64,000 nt of DNA from Diadophis punctatus similis (taxonomy: Eukaryota; Chordata; Lepidosauria; Squamata; Dipsadidae): NCBI GenBank assembly GCA_023053685.1, contig JALIGW010000002.1:255120739-255184738 (forward strand), read 5' to 3'. The notes under the pieces are model-generated. The model was not told the origin of the DNA. It searched no databases and saw nothing but the letters and a program-made list of their open reading frames with translations. Numbering within the stretch: position 1 is the first letter of the stretch; the number at the start of each line of letters is the position of its first letter. The translations under genes and the position numbers were made by a program. This document shows positions 1 through 9,978 of the stretch, in pieces.

Positions 1-432
1 AGTAAAGTTTTACCTGGGCAGGAAAAACAGATTACCTGAAACCTGGCTCAAAAATAATAACTGTGAAAGAGTCCTTGGAGTCCGAATGGATGATCACTTA
101 AGCATGAATCACCTGTGTGCGGCAGCAGCCAAAAAAGCGAATACAATCCTTGGTTGTATAAACACAGGAATACAATCAAAATCACATGAAATACTGCTTC
201 ATAAAGCCGTAGTAAGACCACACCTGGAATACTGCATCCAGTTTGGATCATCACATTACAAAAAAGATGCAAAGAAGAGCAGCTAAGCTGATTAAAGGCC
301 TGAAGACTAAAAGAATGGTTACAGGAACTGTGCATGGCTAGTCTTGTGAAGAGAATGACCAGGGGAGACAGGGTAGCAGTGTTCCAATATTTGAGGGGTT
401 GCCACAGAGTGGAAGGGGTCAAGCTATTTTCC
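1..432 (+). mobile_element. CR1 LINE, 3' RT region, part 1 (interrupted by L1)
   Basis: The frame at 86-286 reads the C-terminal part of a CR1 reverse transcriptase: an AAAAKKANTILGCIN segment, then a VRPHLEYCIQF motif, as in CR1 ORF2 of birds and reptiles. The frame is broken, so this is a dead copy. It stops at 432 and resumes at 1930 after an L1 insertion flanked by a 17-bp duplication (GGGTCAAGCTATTTTCC at 416-432 and 1930-1946). Confidence 0.9.
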
Positions 433-1929
433 TCTCTTTTTTTTTAATCTATTTTTATTTTTCTTCCTCCACAATGTCCATACATATATCAATGCATATA
501 CCTTAAAATATATCAATTACATTCATAATACACATTTCTATCCAATCATCATAATGTCCTAATTTACACCTACTTTATATTATTACTTACTTATCAGTCT
601 GTTTCTCCTTTTTCCTTTTACACTCCCCTCCCTCTACCTCCCTCCTCTCCTCGCTACCTTCTTACTCCTCCTCTCCCCCTACCTACGTCCTTCCACTCCT
701 CCTTTCCTGCCCTCCTACTTCCTCTTCCTCCTTCTAAACCATCCCTGAGTGTTTCCAATTCTAGTACATCTAATATTTGACAGACTGATTACATACCGTA
801 TTTTTCGGAGTATAAGACGCACTGGAGTATAAGACGCACCTTAGTTTTGGGGGAAGAAAATAGGGGAAAACAATCTGCCTACCAGGTATTCATTTGGCTA
901 GCGTCCTTAGTCTGGTCAGCTTCAGCACATTATTTTATCCTCTGGTTAGGACTTAAAAAAAACCTTCTTCTGAGAGAGTAACAATGAAAGAACCTGCAAG
1001 CCAGTAAGAGCTGGGAAGATAGTTAGCACCTGGTTAGGACTAGAAAAAAACTTATTCGGAGCAAGTAGAGCAATGAAAAAAAATTCTGCAAAGATTTAGG
1101 GCTGGAAAAACATTCTTTGGAGAGAGTAACAATGAAAAAGCCTGCAAGGTAAGAGCTGGGAAGATCTGTTAGCACCTAGTTAGGGCTGGAAAAAAAAAGC
1201 TACATTCGAAGTATAAGACACACCCAAATTTTCAGCCACTTTTAGGGAGGAAAAAGGTGCGTCTTGTACTCCGAAAAATACGGTACTAACCAACATCTTT
1301 TAATTGTCGGTGTTCCTTCTACTCACAGTATTTCTGTGTTCTATCCATAACTATTACTCTTTAATCTAGGTATACACAGTTACTCTAATGCTGCCTCCTT
1401 AAAAATCTAATTTTGTCATCTGGGTTATCCCCATATGTTCTCCAATTTCTATATATTAATCTTATAACAATTCTAACAAATTTTTATACATATTTATTTT
1501 CTAACCAACCATAAAACTTCATCCATACATTATAATATTCTGAGTCTTCTTTATCTTTAACTTTCATTGTCAGTCTATTCATTTCTGCACAATCCAAAAT
1601 TTTCTTAAGTACTTCTCCTTCAGATGGAATCTTAGTTCCTTTCCATTTTTGTGCAAATGCTATTCTGGCTGCTGTCACAATATGTACAATTAAATATGTA
1701 TCTTCTTTATTGAATTTGTCAGACAAAATACCTAACAGGAATGTCTCTGGTTTTAACTCTAAAGTTTGTTTCAATATTTCTATCCATGTTTGAATCCAAA
1801 TCCAATATTTTCTAGCTTCTGCACATGTCCACCACATATGATAAAAAGAACCTGGTATTTGCTGACATTTCCAACATTTCATAGTCTTATCTTTGAACAT
1901 TTTAGCAATTCTTTCCGGTGACATGTGCC
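433..1929 (-). mobile_element. 5'-truncated L1 LINE inserted in CR1
   Basis: Read on the minus strand this is the 3' end of an L1. The frame from about 1925 down to 1484 ends ORF2 with a 'CWKCQQIPGSFYHMWWTC' motif, typical of the L1 ORF2 C-terminal cysteine region, and stops after ENKYV. A pyrimidine-rich stretch and poly-T (438-446) on the plus strand mark the 3' UTR and poly-A tail. A 17-bp target-site duplication flanks it, as expected for target-primed L1 insertion. A 488-bp MITE lies inside its 3' UTR. Confidence 0.88.
796..1283. mobile_element. MITE with CCGTATTTTTCGGAGTATAAG termini, TA target site
   Basis: Inverted termini read CCGTATTTTTCGGAGTATAA on the left and TACTCCGAAAAATACGG on the right, each flanked by TA (794-795 and 1284-1285). 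The ends carry GACGCACC repeats. There is no coding capacity. The TA duplication suggests mobilisation by a Tc1/mariner-like or similar transposase; superfamily not proven. It is nested inside the L1 3' UTR, so it is younger than that L1. Relatives lie at 7542-7622 and 57830-58532. Confidence 0.8.
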
Positions 1930-2215
1930 GGGTCAAGCTATTTTCCAAGGCACCTGAAGGCCAGACAAGTAATAATGGATGGAAACTGATCAAGGAGACA
2001 TTCAACCTAGAAATAAGGAGAACTTTTCTGATAGAACAATCAACCAATGGAACAGCTTGCCTTCGGAAGTTGTGGGAGCTTCATCACCAGAGGTTTTCAA
2101 AAAGAGATTGGATTGCCATTGTCAGAAAGGGTGTAGGGTCTCCTGCTTGGCTGGGGGGGTTGGACTAGATGAACTACAAGGTCCCTTCCAACTCTGTTAA
2201 TCTAATATCCAAGAT
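1930..2215 (+). mobile_element. CR1 LINE, 3' end, part 2
   Basis: Continues the CR1 of 1-432 after the L1. It encodes degraded 'INQWNSLPSEVVGASS', the usual CR1 ORF2 end, and finishes in the conserved CR1 3' UTR signature (GGTTGGACTAGATGA, then AAGGTCCCTTCCAACTCTGT). Confidence 0.9.
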
Positions 2216-2381
2216 TGGATCCAAGATGACACCGCAGAAGGCTTCCTCGGTGAAATGCTCTCTAATGGTTTCTTTATTTTTTTTATTATTCTCTGCAACT
2301 CACTACGGACTTCATACTCATGAGACCATCTGCTAAAAATTAAGGAATGTTTCTTTAAGGAGCAGCTTTCTGTGATGCCAC

Positions 2382-2900
2382 CAGGGGCGGGTTCCTAATT
2401 TTTTTACTACCACTCTGTGGGCGTGGCTTATTTTGTGGGTGTGGCTTGCCGGCCATGTGACCGGGTGGGCATGGCTTCTTGAACTGCTGAAGGGAGGGGA
2501 ACTGAGATAGGTCCTGCCGCCCATTCCCCCTCCCCTCAGCAGCTCGAGAAGCCTCGAACGTGCAAAAATGCCTAGGATCATCACTGCGCGTTCGTGGCTT
2601 CTCGGACTGCTGAAGGGAGGGGAATGGAGATAGCTCCTGCCGCCCGTTCTTTCAGCGTCTCACACCCTCCCTCAGCCATCCTCCCCTGCTTGGACTCACT
2701 GTGGGGTAGGAAGGCAGTGCATGCGCAGTGCTGGAAGCTCGGCTTCTGGGCATGCGCAGAATAATTTTTTTAAAGAAATTATTTTTTTTTAAAATGGTGG
2801 CACCCAGGCACTGGCAACCGACTGCACCGGTACTGTGACATCACCAGTGGGCCGCTACCGGTGCTATAGAGTGGACCGCACCTGTAGGAACCCACCACTG
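2382..2900. mobile_element. Non-autonomous hAT (GGTGGGTTCCTA end type)
   Basis: The ends are CAGGGGCGGGTTCCTA and TAGGAACCCACCACTG, with an exact 8-bp duplication GATGCCAC at 2374-2381 and 2901-2908. Terminal CAG/CTG and an 8-bp duplication are hAT hallmarks. No transposase frame. Related ends occur at 22476 and 45340; the 15716 element has similar ends. Confidence 0.9.
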
Positions 2901-3106
2901 GATGCCACCCACCCCTGTCTTTACAAATGCGGAGGAGATTCTTACACAGCAAGAAGCAATTTCCCTGGAGCTATGGATTTGGAAAAAAACCAAACGAAGA
3001 CGGAGAGGTAAAAGGGCGGGAATTTTAAACAGGCTAAGGAATAGGAGAAATAACACACACACCCTGTCATCAATCTTCCTACAACTTAAGTTCACTTGCA
3101 AATAAG

Positions 3107-3235
3107 ATGTTGTTTTTATAACTGTTTTTATAAATTGTTCTTCTCTGTATTGTACGCCACCCTGAGTCCCACGGGAGTTGGACGGCCTATAAGAACGTTC
3201 AATTAAATTAAATTAAATTAAATTTTAAACAGATA
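3107..3235 (+). mobile_element. L2-like LINE 3' end
   Basis: Contains GTACGCCACCCTGAGTCC and a TAAATT-type simple tail, the same 3' end that follows the L2-like RT at 13725-14530. It splits the ORF2 of the surrounding LINE. Confidence 0.65.
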
Positions 3236-6048
3236 CAATTCTGATTTTTACAATTCAGCAATACTATGCTTCTCTAAAAGCTGGTTAAATGAATCATTTG
3301 ATGATAGCAGCCTGCATATCCCAGGGTTTCAGATTCAATGATCAGACAGAATTGCAGGAAAAGAAGGGAGGAGGCTTATATATCAACAACAGCTGGTCTC
3401 AAGATATAACTATAATATAAATTCTGTGATGAAAACTTAGAGTCTTTACTTATCAACTGTAAACCATTTTACGTGAGTTCTCATCATTTCTACTAATTGC
3501 TGTGTATGTTCAGCCACAAGGCTGTGTAAACAATGCATTGTGAACTCTAGCTGACCAAATTATGGAGGCTGAAGCCAAATACCCCGATTCACTGGCTATT
3601 ATTTTGGGAGATTTAAACAAGGCAAACTTAAGGATCTACCAAAATACTTTCAGCATGTCAATTGTCCCACTAGAGGCAAGAATTCTTTAGACCATTGCTA
3701 CACAACACTAAAAGATGCTTATCGGTCCTTACCACAAGCAGCTGTGGGACACTCTGATCATTGCATGATTCACCTTGTACCTGCTTACAGGCAAAGACTT
3801 AAAACCACAAAACCAACAATTAAATCAGTGAAGACGTGGACTGAGGAGGCAAAGTTAAAGCTACAGGCTTGCTTTGACTGCATTGATTGGAATATTTTTG
3901 AAGATACCTCTGCAGACCTGGATGAACTCACAGATACTGTGACATCATATGTCAGCTTCTGTGAAGACATATGTGTACTGACCAGGAACTTGCGAATATA
4001 CAGCAACAACAAACCTTGGTTCCCAGCTAAACTTAAGCAGCTACGTCGTTCCAAAGAGGAAGCCTATAGAAAAGGTGATAAAATGTTATACAATCAGGCC
4101 AGAAATGTATTAACAAGGGAGATCAGAGCAGCAAAAAGAAGCTACTTTGAAAAGCTAAAGAATCAGTTCTTAACAAATGAACCAGCAAACATGTGGAGAA
4201 CTCTTAAAAATATCATTGGTTAAATATCACCACCTTCCCAGGCTGAAGGAAATCAGCAACTGGCAGATGACCTGAATGTGCTTTACTGCAGGTTTGAAAG
4301 GAAACTACAGCCACCTATCTCCATAACCCCAATCTCAAACACACCAACAACAGCCAAACCTCCTACAACTGACCCCATACCATTGGGTTCACAACCCCTA
4401 GTGATCACAGAAAAGGAAGTGCAAGATCTATTTCACAGACAAAAGCCAGGAAAAACTCCAGGCCCAGACAAGATAACTCCTTGCTTAAAAGTCTGTGCTG
4501 ACCAATTGGCCCCCATCTTCACCCTAATCTTCAATAAATCGCTAGAGATGTGCTATGTTCCTTCTTGCTTCAAATGCTCTATCATCCCAGTGCCGAAGAA
4601 GCCCACCATCAAGGAACTGAACGATTACAGACCAGTTGCTCTAACATTTGTAGCTATGAAAACCTTTGAAAGGCTAGTGCTGTCTCACTTGAAAACCATC
4701 ATGGATCCACTGTTAGACCCTCTGCAATTTGCATATCGAGCAAACAGATCAACAGATGATGCTGTTAATATGGCTCTGCACTGCATCCTACAACATCTTG
4801 AATCTCCAAAGACCTACGCAAAGGTCCTTTTTGTAGACTTTAGTTCAGCATTCAATACCATCATTCCAGACACTCTTCTATCTAAGCTGCACCAGCTAGC
4901 GCTACCTGAACACACTTGTAAGTGGATCATAAGCTTCCTAACAAACAGGAAGCAGCAGGTGAAGCTAAGCAGATTCACATCAGATACCAGGTACAAGGTA
5001 CAAGGCTGTGTGCTCTCTCCACTTCTCTATAACAATGACTGCATCTCTAACGATCCATCTGTTAAACTACTGAAGTTCGCAGATGACACAACAGTGATCG
5101 GCCTCATTCGAGACAATGATGAATCCGCATACAGATGGGAGGTTGAACAACTAACCTTGTGGTGCGACCGGAACAATCTGGAACAGAACACACTCAAAAC
5201 CGTAGAAATGGTGGTAGACTTTAGGAGAAACCGGCCCATACTTCCACCTCTTACAATACTAGACAACACAGTATCAACAGTAGAGATCTTCAAATTTCTA
5301 GGTTCTAACATATCACAAGATCTAAAATGGACACTAATATCAAAAACATCATCAAAAAAGCACAACAAATAATGTTCTTTCTGCGCCAACTCAGGAAGCT
5401 CAAACTTCCCAAGGAGCTGCTGATACAGTTCTGCAGAGGAATTATTGAGTCTGTCATCTGCACGTCTATAACTATCTGGTTTGGTTCTGCAACCAAACAA
5501 GACAGACACAGACTTCAGAGGATAATTAGAACTACAGAAAAAACAATTGCTACCAACTTACCTTCCATTGAGGACCTGTATAGTGCACAAGTCAAAAAGA
5601 GAGCTGTAAAAATATTTACAGACCCCTCACATCCTGGACACAAACTGCTTCAACTCTTACCCTCAAAACGATGCTATAAAGCACTGCACACCAGAACAAC
5701 TAGATACAAGAACATTTTTTCCCCAAATGCCATCACTCTGCTAAACAAATAATCCCCTCACAATGTCAAACTATTTACTAAGTCTGCACTACTATTTATC
5801 TTCTTATCGTTCCCATCACCCATCTCCTCCCACTAATGACTGTATGACTGTAACATTGTTGCTTGTATCCTTATGATTTATATTGACTGGTTCCTAATAT
5901 GATTTGATTGCTTATTTGTACCCGGACTATCATTAAGTGTTGTACCTTATGATTCTTGACTAACATATCTTTTCTGTTATGTACACTGAGAGCATATGCA
6001 CCAAGACAAATCCCTTGTGTGTCCAATCACACTTGGCCAATAAAAAAA

Positions 6049-6131
6049 TCTATTCTATTCTATTCTATTCTATTCTATTCTATTCTATTCTATTCTATTC
6101 TATTCTATTCTATTCTATTCTTTATTCTATT
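6049..6131 (+). repeat. (TTCTA)n pentanucleotide microsatellite
   Basis: About 15 near-perfect TTCTA units directly follow the LINE 3' end (AATAAAAAAATC). Placement on a LINE tail fits microsatellite seeding by retrotransposed 3' ends. Similar arrays lie at 9048-9164 (opposite strand) and 45112-45190. Confidence 0.97.
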
Positions 6132-6169
6132 TTATCTGATTTCCCCCCCTAAACCACTGGAGGGCAAGA

Positions 6170-6325
6170 TAAGAAACAATGATGGAAACTAATCAAGCAG
6201 ACAAGCAACCTGGAACTTTCTTACTGTGAGAAGAGACTGGTCAATCACTTGTCTGAAATGATATAGAATCTCCTGCTTGAGCAGGGGGCTCTATTCTGAT
6301 TTTGATTCTGAATCCTCAATTCTTT
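6170..6325 (+). mobile_element. CR1 3'-end fragment
   Basis: Contains GATGGAAACTAATCAAG and a degraded TTGTCTGAAATGATATAGAATC...GAGCAGGGGG string typical of CR1 ORF2 end and 3' UTR. No open frame. Confidence 0.7.
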
Positions 6326-6330
6326 ACATA

Positions 6331-7075
6331 TTACAGATTATTAGAGTTGGAAGGGACCTTGTAGGTCATCTAGTCCAACCCCCTGCTCAAGCAGGAGTCC
6401 CTACACCATTTCGGACAAATGGCAGTCCAATCTCCCCTTGAAAGTCTCAAGTGTTGGAGCTCTCACAACCTCCGCAGGCAAGCTGTTCCACTGGTTGATC
6501 GCTCTTACCGTCAGAAAGTTTCTCCTTATTTCCAGCTTGAATTTCTCCTTGGTCAGCTTCCATCCATTATTCCTTGTCTGGCCTTCCGGTGCCTTGGAAA
6601 AGAAGACTGACCCGCTCTTCTCTGTGGCAGCCCCTCAAATATTGGAACACTGCTATCATGTCTCCCCTGGTCCTTCTCTTCGCTAGACTGGCCATGCCCA
6701 GTTCCTGCAACCACTCTACGTATGTTATAGTTTCCAGTCCCTTAATCATCCTGGTTGCTCTCCTCTGCACTTTCTCTAGAGTTTCAATGTCTTTTTTGTA
6801 GTGTGGTGACCAAAATTGTATGCAGTACTCTAGGTGTGGTCTAACTAAGGCTTTATAGAGTGGTATTAGTATCTCCCTAGTCCTAGATTGTATCCCTCTA
6901 TTAATGCAATTTAGGATTGCATTGGCTTTTTTGGCTGCCTCTGCACATTGCTGGCTCATATTTAGTTGGTTGTCCACCAAGACTCCAAGATCCCTCTCGC
7001 AGTCACTTCTATTGAGTGTGGTTTTGCCCAGTTTATATGTGCATTTGTAGTGCTTGGCTTTGCTAAGTTTACGGC
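6331..7075 (-). mobile_element. CR1 LINE, 3' RT region
   Basis: The minus-strand frame 7100-6567 (177 codons) reads CERDLGVLVDNQLNMSQQC, then CINRGIQSRTREILIPLYKA, VRPHLEYCIQFWSPHYKKD and VQRRATRMIKGLE, the standard CR1 ORF2 C-terminal block, followed by the 3' UTR signature near 6340-6385. One of the better preserved CR1 copies here. Its 5' end joins a retroviral-type Gag fragment near 7075. Confidence 0.92.
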
Positions 7076-7235
7076 AGCTCGGTAAACTCTGGGTCCACAA
7101 TACGACAAAAACATCGCTTTTCTTCGTTTGTCCGTAAGGTCCGTGAAATTGTTAGCTTCCAAGAAATCGTCAAATCTGTCCATGTACATTTCCCAGGTTT
7201 CCTCTGCCTTATTAAATGGATTTGGGGGAAAAATT
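7076..7235 (-). pseudogene. Ty3/gypsy-like Gag fragment
   Basis: The minus strand reads ETWEMYMDRFDDFLEANN, then TDKRRKAMFLSYCGPRVY. The 'W..Y..RF..F..AN' and 'KRKA.FLS.CGP..Y' pattern is characteristic of metazoan gypsy-type Gag. Only about 50 residues remain, with no LTR or Pol nearby. It is fused in sequence to the CR1 at 6331-7075, probably by chance deletion. Confidence 0.6.
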
Positions 7236-7335
7236 TGGATTATAAATTATAAATTAACACTGGCGATACCATACAAAGAAAACATATACAAAATATTTTA
7301 CAGGTGGCACCTTCCTCCAGCACAATTTCTTTCTT
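7236..7335 (+). pseudogene. L1 ORF2 fragment
   Basis: The plus-strand frame contains IPYKENIYKIFYRWHLPPAQ, matching the L1 ORF2 region just after the RT domain ('YKI.YRW.LTP'). Too short for placement in a subfamily. Confidence 0.55.
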
Positions 7336-7541
7336 GCTACGTTTTCTTTCACTTCCTTTTCCATCTCTTCCCCCCTTCTTTTCTGTTTTTTTCCCAGCAG
7401 TTTGTTTAATTTGAACTTATTCTAACCCATTTCTGAAGAAAGATGTACCCCATCACAAAGCGAGGATAAACAAAAAGCTTCATATTTTTTTTCAACCTCA
7501 AAGAATTCCATGAGTTTGTCTCCAACATATTAAATTTATTT

Positions 7542-7622
7542 ACCGTATTTTTCGGAGTATAAGACGCACCTTTTTACCCTCAAAAAGAGGGTGAAAACTT
7601 GGGTGCGTCTTATACACCGAAT
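7542..7622 (+). mobile_element. Short MITE remnant, CCGTATTTTTCGG type
   Basis: Starts TACCGTATTTTTCGGAGTAT and folds back within 80 bases (GACGCACC near the start, GGGTGCGTCTTATAC near the end). It looks like one end of the family at 796-1283. Confidence 0.65.
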
Positions 7623-7869
7623 GTAGACCCACCCACCCAGCCACCCCCACCCTTTGGCCTCTGCCTGCCAGCAATTTACCTCTTTGCAGCAAACAGGGCA
7701 AAGCACAAGAAGAGCACAAGAGATAAACTGCCTCCCGACCTACAGCTGACGGAGGCTTGCAAGCCACGTGGTAAAATGAAACTAACTACGGTGGCTGTAA
7801 TGTGACAAATTGCTGGGAGATAAACTGCTGGCAATATTAGACTGCTGAAATTGCAAGAAGGCAAGCTAT

Positions 7870-7950
7870 AGCTGCTATGGCTCAGAGCTAGAGCTCTTGC
7901 CTCACAATCAGGAGGTTGTGAGTTCTATCCTAAGTAGAGGCAGAGTCTGT
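7870..7950 (+). mobile_element. tRNA-derived SINE head
   Basis: TATGGCTCAGAGCTAGAGC resembles a Pol III A box region and GGTTGTGAGTTCTATCC a B box. It lacks a tRNA fold or CCA-adjacent structure, so it is a SINE head and not a tRNA gene. Confidence 0.5.
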
Positions 7951-8159
7951 TAATATGTTATTTTGTTAAATGTTTGTAGAGTGTTCAAATTATTAGACTT
8001 ATTTTTTAAAGACTGCTTTATTATTGTTCTAGACAACTTAACAAAATGAAGCTTTTTAAAATAAATGCTTGTTCTGAAGAGGCCCAGTGCTATTGTATCT
8101 TCTTTTAAATAGCAGAGAATACTTCCAGAAAGCCACATCAATTTTAAAGATCTGTAAAA

Positions 8160-8345
8160 GTATAATCTGAAATGTTTACACCAGTAAGCAATGTATATTT
8201 GTATTGCCCCCAACAATCTGGGTCCTCATTTCACCTATCTCGGAAGGATGGAAGGCTGAGTCAACCTTGAGCCGGTGAGATTTGAACCGCTGACCTGAGG
8301 ATCACAGTCAGCTGAAGTGGCCTGCAGTACCCCACTCTAACAGAG
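8160..8345 (-). mobile_element. tRNA-derived SINE (squamate), minus strand
   Basis: Reverse complement of the SINE seen intact at 36706-36945: shared blocks AATCTGGGTCCTCATTT, GGAAGGCTGAGTCAACCTTG and TTTGAACCGCTGACC (B-box complement). Diverged. Confidence 0.75.
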
Positions 8346-8500
8346 GAATAAAATTTCATTGGTGTTCCCCCCCCCCAGATGTGTTAGGAATAATTCTGGA
8401 GTTGGCTTTTTATATGCTTTTTCTGTTTGTTTGAAGTTTCCTGCTCAGGAAGCATCAAAAATGAAAATTGAGCATAGAGGCTACAGTATTCCTTAAAAAA
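8346..8500. other. No recognised feature
   Basis: AT-rich spacer with a short poly-C run near 8367. No frame or repeat signature that I recognise. Confidence 0.5.
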
Positions 8501-8504
8501 AATA

Positions 8505-8975
8505 AGGATATTCAGAGTCCTTGACTTACAACAGTTCATTCAGTGACAGTTCGAAGTTAAAACGGAATTGAAAATAGCGACTTATGACTGTTTTTCACAC
8601 TTGCAACCATCGCAGTATTCTCACGGTCACATGATCAAAATTCAACTGACTCATATTTATGATGATCACAGTGACAAGCAAAATCAATGGGGAAACCAGA
8701 TTCACTTAACCATTTATTTATGATAAATTTATGATGGTCGCAGTTGTCCCGGGGTCACATGATCCCATTTTGCAACCTTCTGACAAGTAAAACCAATGGG
8801 GAAACCAGATTCACTTAACAACCGTGTTACTAATTTAACAACCTCAGTGATTCACTTAACAACCATGGCAAGAAAAGTCATAAAATGGGGCAAAACTCAC
8901 TTAACAAATATTTCACTTAACAACAGAAATGTTGAGCTCAATTGCGGTCGCAAGTCCAGGACTATGTGTACATAG
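8505..8975. repeat. Interspersed repeat, 'CTTGACTTACAAC' type
   Basis: Begins GTCCTTGACTTACAACAG and ends near AAGTCCAGGACTATGTG, which are imperfect inverted ends. Internally it repeats GGGGAAACCAGATTCACTTAAC and TCACATGATC motifs. The same family occurs at 63025-63415. Likely a DNA transposon; class not established. Confidence 0.55.
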
Positions 8976-9047
8976 TTGGGCGTGTAGCAATTTCTTGTTC
9001 ATGGGGTTTTTATATTTCTTTCAATTCTATTTCTCTTTACAGAATAA

Positions 9048-9164
9048 GAATAGAATAGAATGGGGAATGGGGAATGGGAATGGGAATGGGAATAGAATAG
9101 AATAGAATAGAATAGAATAGAATAGAATAGAATAGAATAGAATAGAATAGAATAGAATAGAATA
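9048..9164 (+). repeat. (AATAG)n microsatellite with GGGAAT head
   Basis: Alternating GGGAATGG units pass into about 15 AATAG units. It is the complement of the (TTCTA)n at 6049 and 45112. Confidence 0.97.
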
Positions 9165-9680
9165 GGTCAGGGTTCCAAGTAACACCCCCACTGAAAGAAA
9201 ACTCCCAAGCTTGGATTTCCTCAAAATCACATTTTATTAGAGATGTCATATTGGCACATCTGGAGAAACCCGAATCTGAGAGCTTCCAGGATTTCCCCAC
9301 CCAAAAGAAGTTCAAGTCCCTACCCAACACCCACAAGTCCATCACATGGTCCAATTACAGCATGGTCCCATCTGGACAGGCCTCCCACTTCCGGCCTCCC
9401 AGGTGCAGGGCAAGATGGCCTTGACTTTCTACAAAAGGAATCTGGTATGACTATGTATCACCCATGCTCCATACAATCCCCCCTCCCAGTTTCCCACACT
9501 AGGAAAGGTGGCAGGCCTGAAGGATCAATGACAGAAATGGCTTCCAGGTCTGACAGGTCACCCTTCCCCACCCACCCACCCCCGGACAGAAAAGCATATC
9601 CTGTACCGAGAGTAACATAATGGTTAAAATTCAACATACTAACCACCTCTCCCTCCCCCCGGGGGGTGGCTTTGGCTTCA
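9165..9680. other. Unclassified, possible LTR-like repeat
   Basis: No long coding frame of recognisable type. On the minus strand it holds an AATAAAA signal near 9229-9236. It could be a degraded LTR or the 3' flank of ZNF unit A. A second copy was not found in this window. Confidence 0.25.
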
Positions 9681-9754
9681 TTTTGTTCGATTCAACCTTG
9701 TGTCATTTGGATCAGAAAGGAACAATATGCATATACATAAAAATCTATAGACAT

Positions 9755-9978
9755 GGTGGAGCAGTGGCTAGAATGAAGTACTACAGTCTAAGTGCCCACA
9801 GCCAGAAGTTTGATTCTGACAGGCTCATGGTTGATTCAGCCTTTCATCTTTCTAAGGTTGGTAAAATGAGGAGCCAGATTGCTGGGGACCATATGCTGAC
9901 TTTATAAACTGCTCAGAGAGTGCTGTAAAGCATTGTGGAGCGGTATATAAGTCTAAGTGGAATTGCTATTGCTATATA
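9755..9978 (+). mobile_element. tRNA-derived SINE at 3' end of ZNF unit A
   Basis: Head GGTGGAGCAGTGGCTAGAAT and B-box-like AAGTTTGATTCTGAC, body GGTAAAATGAGGAGCCAGAT, tail GGTATATAAGTCTAAGTGG plus AATTGCTATTGCTATA. The tail overlaps the ZNF coding frame on the other strand: it supplies the last residues (YSNSNST) and the stop codon. The same SINE sits at the same place in units B and C. Confidence 0.88.

Larger units (their letters stand above)
2216..6048 (+). mobile_element. LINE with EN and RT domains (Rex1/L2/CR1 lineage), with nested insertions
   Basis: A nearly complete but dead LINE. Its 5' portion (2216-2381, 2901-3106) holds the start of ORF2 (basic KRRRRGKR stretch followed by LSSIFL). 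The endonuclease domain is degraded over about 3275-3760, with a TWLNESFDDSSLHIPGFQ start, a GDLN-like motif near 3610 and GHSDH at 3744. The RT domain (4278-5372, 364 codons) shows NDYRPVALT, FVDFSSAFNTIIP, QGCVLSPLLY and FADDTTVIG; the C-terminal part follows at 5327-5752 after a frameshift. The 3' end reads GACAAATCCCTTGTGTGTCC and passes into (TTCTA)n. A hAT (2382-2900) and an L2 3' end (3107-3235) lie within it. The exact clade needs a tree. Confidence 0.8.

Noticed and set aside
9165..9680. Endogenous retrovirus LTR
   Set aside because: Only a possible poly-A signal supports it. No paired LTR, target duplication or internal genes were seen, so it is left unclassified.
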